Assembly: GCA_903813345.2 (NCBI GenBank)
Contig: CAIIXF020000007.1
Location: 7,199,730 to 7,259,729 of the forward strand
DNA length: 60,000 nucleotides
From: Owenia fusiformis
Taxonomy: Eukaryota > Annelida > Polychaeta > Sabellida > Oweniidae
Direction of reading: 5' to 3'
Shown here: positions 34,601 to 46,600 of the stretch, piece after piece
How the letters are laid out: each line of letters opens with the position of its first letter
How positions within the stretch are numbered: position 1 is the first letter of the stretch
Program-made: the position numbers and the translations under genes
The notes under the pieces: generated by a model
What the model saw: only the letters and a program-made list of their open reading frames with translations
Told to the model about the DNA's origin: nothing
Databases searched by the model: none

Positions 34601-37600
34601 TCTAGGCGCAAAATGTAAAGGATGATCTCACAAAAATGTACAAACGTGGTGAATATCGCCAGTGGTCCTCAAAAGAAAAAATGAACATAACCAAATATGC
34701 CCATTTACTTGGTAATTCGCAAACAGCGCACGTTTAACATTTTTTTGCATATCCACCAAATTAAATAGCCGCCAATATGCCAAAAGTGGCAAAATCGCCA
34801 AATTAAGTAGCGCTAAATTAACCCAATATACAGTATTTAATTTTGAATTCATGACGACGCTCCGTATATCATAATCATATATGGCAAAATACTGAGCAGG
34901 GAACCCTGGGAGCCAATCCTCCTAGATCTTAATGAAAAAATTCAAAATGGAGGCTATGTATTATTTACCTTTTTTGTCTAAAACCTAATCAGTGTTGGCT
35001 CTAGTTTGCATAATCCAAGTATTTTTCAAATGCAATTTAATTAAACACATAATTTGCCATGGTGGTAAATCACGAAAAAATGGTCATCTTTGTCAATTCC
35101 CCAGGGAAATATAAAGTTTGGTAGACATAAATACTGTACATTCTTGAAGCATTCTTAGTGCTATAGGTAATATTTTTAAAACTTCGGGGGTCTATAAATT
35201 TTAATTTGTGAAATTGGCGAAATTAAATAATGTCAAAATATACAGCGAGTACAGTGTATGCCAATGAGCACAAAATGAGGACAATGTAACACTTTGAAAA
35301 TGTCCTTTCAGAAACAGTTTTGGTTTCATATCATTAAAATAAAGTATTATCATAATGTCAGAGTTGTGTTATCAATCATCTAGTGTGTCAACAGTTTCAC
35401 TGCATGATTTCACTGTTTCGCTTTTTTAATTGCTACTCTCAGTACTTTTTACTAGAGCATAATCAAAGATTTTTGAAATGTGAGGTGTGAATTCCACACT
35501 CGCTTAGAATGCATATACATATTTTTATATCTTGGTCTGGTCTCATAATCTCCATGTGTATCAGGAATAGAGTTTTGCATGCCAAATTGTTTTAGCCATG
35601 CTTATAGTACATTCTTCTTGTGAGCAAAGCTGATTGTGAATGATGCGAAATTACAATGCCAGTTTGTTGAGTGTTTTTTAAGCTGTAAATGTATTGGATT
35701 TGAGCTGGATATTGCTATTGTATCAATCAGTAACCTTGGAAGCCAGTCATTTCTTGCACTTATGGCAGGGAACATCATCCATTAGACACTACCAATCTGA
35801 AAAATAGAAATATAGGCTACATGAATATCAAAGTTATTCATATATTACAAGAAACTTTCGAGAGAAAAAATTGATTTATAAACACCACTAGCAATCTATC
35901 CATTTAAGTGGGTCACCAAGGGTCTCACATGGCAGGAGCCCCAATAAAATGCTAAATACCTGTATACTGATCTTTTGACCTTGACTGACTCTTGACATGT
36001 TAAATACCTAGATATACACCTTTGACCTTCAGAAGACCTTGGCCAATTAACACTAACTTTTACCTCAGGTACTTGATCAGGAGATGCCAAGGGTCAGTAA
36101 AACACCAAATACTTATATATTAACCTTTGGCCTTAAGATGAGCTTGAAATGAACCTTTGACATTGGAATGAACTTGACCTAAGGTCACATAATCATGGGT
36201 CGCCAAGTGTCACAGCGACACCAATTTCCTTAAAACACCAAATAAAAAGATATTGACCTCTGATTGACCCCAACCCATAAAGTTGACCAATGAAACACTG
36301 TAAACTGGGGTGATGCATACCTTGTCAAGGATGTTGACTTGGATTTTTCCTACTTCCTCCCCATTAGTTCAGATGATTTTATCCTCTTGTACACCATTAT
36401 TTAGATGTTGCCTGAAATTAAAAATTGCTATGTATACCTGCACATGTTATTTTCTGGTACAAAATAAAGTATGAAGGTATGTGTGTATTTCCTTGTTTTT
36501 TCCTTGCCAGTGATCTCCCAAGAATTTAAACAAGTGGGTGCAGCACCAACCTGAGATTTCAAATACAGGCTTGCAACCACCTGAAAATCCAGTTGCACCC
36601 ACTTGAAAATGAGAAAAATCATGAAAAATTGGAATATTTTGACCAATTTTGGTCTTAATTATGAAAATGAGAATTTTGCACCTGCCTGATAAAAAAATAC
36701 TGGAGAGATCATTGCTTGCATTGTCTTACTTTTAGTAAACCTGGTAACTGTTGACTTTCAGTTTGACATTGGCATTTTAGGTAAATAGTGTCCAAATTAT
36801 TTTGTCATTCTAAGGGGTCCTTTTCCTTAAAAACATATGTCTAGTTAAGAACCAAATAAAAAATACTTAAAAAGCTCTAAAACTTGTATAAACCTGTACT
36901 TATATTATATTTATTTGGTAAATAGTGCCTAAAAGGACTTTTCTCAATGCTCATGCATTTACCAATGGAAAATATTAATGAACATTCACCATTTATTGGA
37001 TACCTACATTTTAGATTCAGCATCTGGAGCACAATATCTGTGGTCATCTGCTATCCCATGGGAATAGCTGAAAGAACAAGGAGATAACTTTATATATGAA
37101 AACTTAAAAGCATAACATTTTCCAATGACATTTTGGCTATTAAATGAGCCTTTTGAAACAAGTCAGCCATTTTATGTGTGTTATATTACATTTTGGCTAG
37201 AATATATGAGAGAGTTTATATGTGAATACTAAGAACAATTCACTATAAATTCAAATTTTGGGGGATTTACTAATGCCAGAATGCTATGCCTTTGCACTGC
37301 TGTTTCAAACTAATTATTGGCAATAATAGTGTAATCTACTTTGTTAGTCTTACAACTTACTTGATCAGCTTATGGTTAGGGGCACCACACCTCCTCCAAT
37401 ATCTTTCTCTCTGTAACAAAGGGAAGTTTTCAAATTAGCTTGATCATTACTGCTTATAGAAAAATATGCATCTCTCTCAATTTTAAAGTCTAGTTTGATT
37501 TATTTGTTTTTGATTTAATGATAAGATATAATTTTAAGTCATGCTGCAAATTCTAGGTACTTGATTCATGTTATCAAAGCTGAAGCAGATGGCAGCACAA

Positions 37601-40600
37601 CTGCCTAGCCAAAGCCAACGTGTTCAAATAGCTAGTGTTTAAGTCAAGTGACTTGAATTAAGACTAGATAGGGTTATGATATGTGGTACAGATCTGATGA
37701 AACCTCATTTTTCAATTAATTCAATTGCAGTACATGTATCAATCTTATTCTTACCTATATATAGGCAGTGTAGGCAAACAATCCCTGCTTTCATTCTTTT
37801 GTGTAGACTTTTCTTGTTGGGCATCTTGGAAGATGAAGGAAGGCTAAAAATTAAAATATCTTTCATCTAAAATTGTACTTCAATAACCTTAATCTACAAA
37901 AAATATTGTGTTGTCAGTAGATAGTTACAGTCTGTTTAACTGCTTCAAAGGCCAGCTGATGAACTTATTGAAATAAGCCTGTGCCCCTTGTAATTTGAGG
38001 TCTATCCGCAACATTATTTTTTGCAGAATTAACATAACATAGCAGAAAAGCATCAAAATATAAGAGGTTACAGACATTGAGTTTGACATGTCATTACACA
38101 TAAAGATATCAGAATTTTTCTAGGAAATACCCGCTAAAGAAACCTCTAGGGGGTATTTCCTAAGAAAAACTCTGATGTTTGTGAGTATGCATGGTTAAGT
38201 CCATTTCACTGTTTTAGTTCATCAGTAAAACCTAAAAAATAAGAAATCAAAATATCAATATGCAATAATATATGGAAAAATATATATCTATTGTACATGA
38301 ATGACATTTGTATATCTTTGATTGCTTCTAGTTTGGCTTATAAAGTGTGTGGCCTCTTATGTTTTGATGCTTCTCTGCCATGTTATTTTCATTTCAATAA
38401 GATAACATGGCTGACATTACAAAGGGCTCAGGCTTATTGCACAAAAAAACTAAAAAATCTGAAATATACAAATGTCATTCATGTACAATGTGAATAGAAT
38501 ACTTTTCTATATATTGTTGCACAGTGGTCTCCCTATTTCTTATTTCTGGGGTTCTACTGACGCAATAAAACAGTGAAATGGACTTTACACAAAGTCAAAA
38601 TAATGAAATTCTAAAATTGTGGTGAAATGAAGAAGCTTCAAAGTGATATATCATATCATGACACAAAAAGGTAACATTTCACTCAGATTTTTGTCAGATT
38701 TGGAGACAAAAAAGACCAGAAAAAATGAAACAACAAAAATGTGGGGTCCTTATAGACTATGAAAATCAAGTCAGAATAATGTGAAACTTTCCAGGTAATT
38801 AAAATGATAGTTAATCTAGTTAAGTCGGATGTTTTGAAATCGAACACGATAATAATAAAAGCAGGAGTGAATAATTTATGAACAAATTCATTGAAAATGG
38901 AAGAAACACGGAGAATGTTGATTTCAAATTGTGGGGTCGTTAACCGCTATCTAAATCAAGTCGGAATGATCTGAAACTTGTTCCATGGATAGAACAGTTG
39001 TTAATCTAGTGAAATGTGATACTTTCGACCATATACGATCAATATAGCACGATATACAGGCGATAAACTTACCAAAATTGACATTCCGCCATTTTTTCTC
39101 CCAAAAAATGAAACGTCTGCGCATGCGCCGTAGACTACAGCGCCTCTAGCGGTTGAAATAGGCCGAGACAAGAATTTGATGAGTTTCCAATCCATTTCTT
39201 CAGGTCCGTGGTACGAGATAAGAAACACATTTGCACAAGATATGAAAGATTCGATCTATCCTAGATGACAAGCCATTTTTCATGTTCAAATGTTTGAAGC
39301 GCAGAAATTTAGCTATTACGTAGTTGAATATCGGTGTATCTTTTTCATCAAAAATATATCTTATAAACTTTATAAGGTATATTTAGTCCAGTACCATGAC
39401 AAGGAATGCTACGAACTTAGATAAAATCAGGCAGTGACATCGGTTAAAAATATTCAGTGTCTGATTGTCCATTTAAAGTGTTATTTATAAAAGTGACCTA
39501 ATGTTTTATGACACTGGATCTAGGAACCAAGGGATATGTCTCGCTTTCATCATGTACATACATGTGATTTTTATACTGCAAACTTCCAATCGCTTTATGT
39601 TGTAAATCTCATTATGCTGATAGTTTCAATATTGAAATTAACTATTGATTTATTTGTTTCTTGTGGATTAAGGTAGCATTCGCGAATATAGCTAGCGGCT
39701 GAAGGCTGACGGATTAAGGACAGGGTGCATGTTGGGAAATTTTCTGCATTCCTCAATTGAGTCACATGTTATTTTACAAACAAGAATAACTCCTTCCCCA
39801 CATTGTCTACATCTTCCAAGTTTGCACAAAGAGTGCACTTATGTGCCTAGAAAAGCCTTGTGAGAAGGTTTGTTTTGTAAAATGTAGAAAAAATGAGAAA
39901 ATTCAGTGAAAAAAAATTCTGAAAATTTTCTGATTTTTTTCACTGAATTTTCTTGTTTTTTGTACACTTTATCAAAACATTCTTCTCACAAGTCTTTTCT
40001 AGGCACATAAGTGCACTCTTTGTGCAAAACTGGAAGATGTAGACAATGTGGGGAAGGAGTGATTCTCGTTTGAAAAATAACATGTGACTCAATTGAGGAA
40101 TGCAGAAAATTTCCCATCATGCACCCTGACCTTAACCTACTATTTTATGTCCAACTCATTTAAATATGAATAGTACCTGCCGCTTCTCCATTCATACTTG
40201 AAGTAATTTGGAACGGATGAAATATTAGTTCAACCTACATATGAATCAGAAAAACTGAATCCCAAAGCACGCTGGTACATATAAACATCGTTTTTACTGA
40301 CCTTGGTTGTGTTTTGACTTCACAATTCAGCGTTTTCAACAGAAATAAATTTGCTCACACTTGCACATTGTTGGGGATTCCCTAGCCAAAGGTCATGTGA
40401 CTAATAATCAGAACGAGGCTATGACCTGTGAGCTATTTCAATTGAGAGGTTAGGAGAATTTTTTCATATTTCATATTTCTGACGGTTTTCAAAACAATCA
40501 CTGAATCTCTTTCTTGCTAAAGAATAACTATTATATCAGGAACACATAATTAATAAAACATTATGTAATCACTATGTACAGAACACGAAAATTACTCTTT

Positions 40601-43600
40601 TCAAAAGTAGGTCACATTTTCTCCCAAGTTTTATATGCAATATTGCTCTGAACGAAATGCAAGAAAATGTGTTAACAAACATACTTTGGTGACGTCATCA
40701 ACTTGAGTGCAAAATTCGAAGTGGACGATGTGAAATCAAATTCAATGTACCCACTTCAATATGAGAAATCTCCGCTATCCTGGAGTAATATGAGCTGAAG
40801 TTACCCCAGTAGCAAGGTAATACATTGCTCTTCGTGCGATATTCAATAGATTTTGCTAAAAATGCCTTAAACGAAGGCCATATCACTTTAAATGAGTTGC
40901 CCATAAAAAGTAGGTTAAACCGTCAACCGGCAGTTGAATTCGCGTATACTACTTAAGACCTTACGGTAAGTAGTGGTTCCGTGAGTTGTGTCAACGTGGC
41001 CACTTTCTTCCAGTTAAACTCGTTCAACAATTTCAACCGGAACGAATTGAAGGCGCCATCGGAACCACTAGTCCGAAAGAAGAAGGGATTCCCTTTTCTG
41101 TAAGCCAATTTTGGAGATGTCGCGCCATATCCAACCTATGTAATCATACACAAATTATATGCAAACACACTTTTTAATTTCAAATCTGATGAATCAAGAC
41201 TGAGGACTGGAGTCTAATGATGTTGCATCGGATTGTCTTTCTAAAGAAGGCATATGAGAGTGAAAATCCATTGTTCTAGCAATTACATAAAAATACTCTA
41301 ACTAGTATGCAAAATACTTAACATGAGATCCCAGTCTTCGTATCCATTTCTTGATATCAATTATAAATAAATAATATAAACATCAAACTAAAATCAAATA
41401 TCTACATTAGATAAGGTGTCACCTGAACAATTCCCCAACGTCCTGTTAAAGGTGCAATTGCAATTGTGGGGTTGGAGTAGAAAGGCCCAGCTACTGCAAT
41501 AATCATGCTGCCATTGTACTGGGCATAGTTCAGATACTCGTAGAGGGCATCTACAGTTTGGGCCTCCTTACCCTTTTGAATCAAAGAGAAAACATATATT
41601 AATGTAATTTCATTCCTCTCGGTAGTTTTCTCTGCTTTCTTTCTGAAAAATCCATTATGATAATCCATGACATTTCATTTCTTCTTAGCCTCGTGAATAT
41701 ATAAGGTGTTTTAATAATGACCTATTAAGCATTCCAAAGCAACCCAGGGAGCTCTAAATGATAATGGATTATAAAGTGATCTACCTTTCTCTATAAATCC
41801 ATTACGAATAATAGTCATTAATGTAGCAAATTAGGCTGAAAGTGACTACCAACAAACACAAGTCACAATTAGAGAAGTTCCCAAATATCAATCGTGCCAA
41901 TGTTTGGCTCGTCAGTCTATTTAAAGAACGAATGGCTATAGACACCCCTGCGGTCACTTAACAATTTTTGAAAAATACGATGTAGTTAATATCCTTGATA
42001 TGTAGGATCAAATTGTAGATAAATATGTATATTTTCAAGAAATAGCAATAAAAAGCATTCAAGATCACTGATATAAGTATATTTTGGTTGATTTGGGAGG
42101 TATGTATCACTTCCTGTGAAAATGTGAATTTTTTATCAGTCTCAGAAAATGGCTCCAGAATGTATAAACCCAACTTGGCAGATGTCCCATTGTTTGATTG
42201 TGTCACTCTATACACTCATTGGATTAATATTTTGTACATATAAATAGTCATATTTCAATAGTCATTGAGTAGGGATTTTTTTTTAAATTTTTATATTTCC
42301 TTTATTTCATAATACATCATACAAACAGATACAGGGCCTACGCCGAAGCATTATTGGCCCTGTTGAAGTAGTTACAATATAAGTTAAAATAGGTCACAAT
42401 GTAAAAATGATAGATATAGAACATATTTATGAACATGAAAATAATCTTGAAAACGTGAAGACAGGTCAGAGATATATGTATCAATTAATGAATATTGGAC
42501 TATTTAACTTCCTTGACAATAGAGTGTAAAAATTCGGCTGTTAATTCAATAGCCTTTTTATTTGTAATTGTGTCAAGAGAAGGATCTGCAAAAAGTAGAG
42601 TAGGGATTAGTTATGTTTGCAATTGTGTTGACCTCTTTTTAGATAGAGGAAGGTCATGATAAACTGTTGCTTTGTTCATATAACGCTTGGTTCTTACCTA
42701 GAAAGTTATATGTATTGAGGGAATAGTGTACTTCCAAGGTACTTCTTGAGATATGTAAAAATCTAGGTAAGGACCAAGCGGACAAAATGGAACTTCATTT
42801 CAGCATGAAATTAAATGATGTCAGCCATTTTGAAAATCCTTAGAACGATTGTGACAGTTTTTTTTTTATATATTTGAGTATATTTTCTTTATTCATATGA
42901 TCTTTTCATGAACTAATATGTATACTTGCACTGGAGTATGATGTCTTGAGAAGCATAATAACATGCAATTTCTTTCAATACATTCAAATGAGATGATTGT
43001 TGTGCAATCATTTTATCTTGATGTTTTATGTATGAATATTTTTTTTATATTATCACAGTTCACTGGCTGATCATACCAATGTTCATCTTTAGAAATCCAG
43101 CTCAACTTTATTGCACTGGCGGATTAGGGGGGGGGGGGCTGGGGGCCCGCCCCCCCCCCCCCTTGGGTGGGCCCAGAAAAAAAATTTTGGCCCACAAATT
43201 AGGCCTTCAGGCCCCAAAAAGTGGGCCTTATTGGTCATCACTGGGCCTTTTAAGGCCTTATTTTTTAATTTCAGGCCAAATTTTGAAGAAAATGGGCCTC
43301 AAAATTTCAATATTCGGGCCCACTTTTGGGTTTTAGGGGCCCTAAATTTTTTCTCTAACTTGAAATTTGGGCCCCCCCCCCCTTGTTGATTCCCAGATCC
43401 GCCCCTGTTATTGTACAGAAGAAATATACTGTAAGTCACAATCAGTAGGCGGAAAACGACATTTGCTAATAAAGTCCCCAAAGCAAAGGGAGCTGCATGA
43501 GGAGCTGCATGAGTGAACTGCAATCTCCCAGTACCCCCTGTATGGAGACAAGAGGGTTACATCTAAATCATAGTCGACTCTCTTGAGATCAAGCCAACCA

Positions 43601-46600
43601 ATTTAAACGATGCACTGATGACCATCTTCAAGTAGATGGGAAATATACCATCATTGTTAAAAAAAGATACATATGGCCTCATTTGTGTAAAAGTCCAGTA
43701 ATCGGTTTGTGTCCTCTAAATCTCATTATACAGGGTGGGCCAAAAAAAACAATACCCAACTTCATATCAGGATAAAAATAGTTACATTCAATATGGTACA
43801 TTGACTTACATATCATTTTAAAGGTTATACAATTTCAAACAATTTGGTATATAACACTATGTCATGAATTCAATAGTAAAGTTTTATTATACTTATTTGT
43901 TAGGCTTGGTTGCTATTTAAGGTCACCAGATTTAAGGGAGAAAATAGTAAATCTGCGGAATTATGCTAATTTTTTATTTATACAATATCATTCTTTTGTT
44001 AGGTGAATACATGCTTGGATATTGATATTTGCATCATTGTGTGACTAAATCTATTGTTTATGAACTTCAGTGCTGTTAAATAACATTTTACACTTTATTT
44101 ATTTAAACAATTTTCACAATTGCTCAATATACCCCATCCCCCTCCCCTCTGCATCAACAATAAGCTTCAAGTGGTAGCGCAATCTATCAATAGCCTTATT
44201 GAGAGATTTCTGTTGCAATTCATTTCAGCACTTTAGGATTCTGTTTCAGCTCATCAATGCTGTTTATTGGATGCTTTTGATTGTACAATTTCCTCGAGAT
44301 GGCCCCATGTATAGTAATCAAACACATTAGCATCGGGGCTGTTGGGTGGCCAAGCATCGAGATCAAGCAAATTGACACCTTGTTTGCAAAGGAATGCCAA
44401 TGTCTCCTGAGATCTTTGGTACGAGGCAATGTCTTGTTGGAAAAAAATCCTCATCACATATACGTTTAATGTCTTTTAACAGACCCCCTTTGAGTACTTA
44501 TTGATAATAAACAACACTAAAATTCATAAACAATAAGTTTAGTCACACAATATACAAATATACAAGCATGTATTCACCTAACAAAATGATATTCTATAAA
44601 TAAAAAATTAACATTATTCCGCAGATTTACTATTTTCTCCCTAAAATCTGGATACCTTAAATACCGACCCGGCCTCCCAAATAAGTATAATAAAACTTTA
44701 ATATTGATTTCATGACAAAGTGTTATATACCAAATTGTTCGAAAATGGATTACCTTTAAAATGATATATAAATCAATGTATAATATTGAAAATAGCTATT
44801 TTCATTCTGATTTAAAGTTGGGTATTGTTTTTTTTGGCCCACCCTGTACATGGGTGTAGTATAACCCAGATCCAGATGTATGTAATAGTATTGATGCAAT
44901 CACTGGATGGTGTTGTACATGCCTTGTTGGGAGTAGGGTTGTAGGCACAAGGGGTATAAAAGCAAAAAGAAATGCACGAAGTTTGACATTTCAAAATCGA
45001 AAGATATGTATGAAATGTTGTCATCTGAAGATGATGATAGCTCAGAGAATCTCTTATAATGAACAAACACATGAATGTGCTCATCAACAGTTATATGTAA
45101 AGTCCATGTGTTAACTGCATATGTGCAAATGATCTCAAGGCAGCAGATCAATATATAATTGATTGATATGCATTTTTGACTTGTTAATTACTTCATGTGT
45201 TTCTAAATGTTGACCCTTGTTCTTTCTCATTGTGATGTTTTAAAAAACTCAATATTCTTTTCTGACATAGTTTCGCAAACTTTTTTGGTAGACAATTGTT
45301 CTAAATGAAGTATAAAGAAGATCATTATTCAATATATTGTTTGTATTTTTGACTTGTTATATGTTTTCGAATGATGCCCAATATGCTTTGTCACTATTAT
45401 GTAAGATAATAGCAACAGGATCAATTAAAAAGTCTTAAATGACTGAAAATAATGATTACTTTGATAATAAATAGAAACATTGACAATAATGATGTGAAAA
45501 AAGTGATTTTTCCTTGAAAAGGTCATTTTATACACGTTAATAGAATGACCTATATTTTGAAATATAAATGTCACAATGACCTAATTTTTGGATTTGGTTA
45601 TCAAACAAAGTCTCTTCTTTCATATCCTGTACAATTTTTTCTAAATATCTTGGGGGCTAATATAGGGTCTTAAAGCCACTCGTCCTTTATTTTGATGAAT
45701 ATATTATCTATCACGTGATCTAGGATTGGCTTTTGATGTTGACGCTCATTATGGAGTACCCAGTATTTTATATACCTCGGTAGCTTTCTTCTGAAGGACC
45801 AAAGTGTGTGAGGGCAATACATCCGGGGCATTATTGACGTCATAGACGGCAATATCAGCAGCAGCAACTAACGCTTCCCTGAATTTACTCGTAAATTTGT
45901 CAACATTAGGAAACAGCCCACCGATTGTTAGAACTTCTTTATCGCCCCCTACAAAGGAGAGCGTATTTTAGACACAAATACAATCACAATGTAGTCAGAA
46001 AGGGCGCATTGTACATGTATATTGATGCTGTTCCCCGGGTGCTGTTCTGACATGTAATATTCAAAAGTTACATGTGTGACACCTCCTGCATTACAAGAGG
46101 CAGTGTGTTTATTGTACAAAAATTAATCAGAATTAACAAACGTTTTGCGTGTAAAATATGAATGTATTTCTGATACTTCACTGAGGTCATTTGATTGCTT
46201 ATTTTTTAGACTTTATTGACGCACAACCCAATTGAAATTGTCTGAAGAGGGTTACATTAAAATAGTTTTGCACCACAAAAAGAGTTGAAAACATGTGGAA
46301 TGTTTTTTTCCATTTTTGATTTCAAACTAGTATTAAGCCTATGTATTCTTTAATTATATAATGTGAAAATGCTAAATATCCATACATTATATTAAGCTCA
46401 AAGCTGAACACATATATCCGATGAATGTGTGTATGAATATTTAATACCGAGTAGTTAGTGCAGTATATCAACACTTTCATCCAAGCGTATTCCAATTATG
46501 AAAACCATAAAAGCATAATCGATATTTAAATCCAGGGTATAATTCATAACGATGAAGCTCTTATTTATGAAACCTTTTCTAAGACCTGCATACAGTCATA

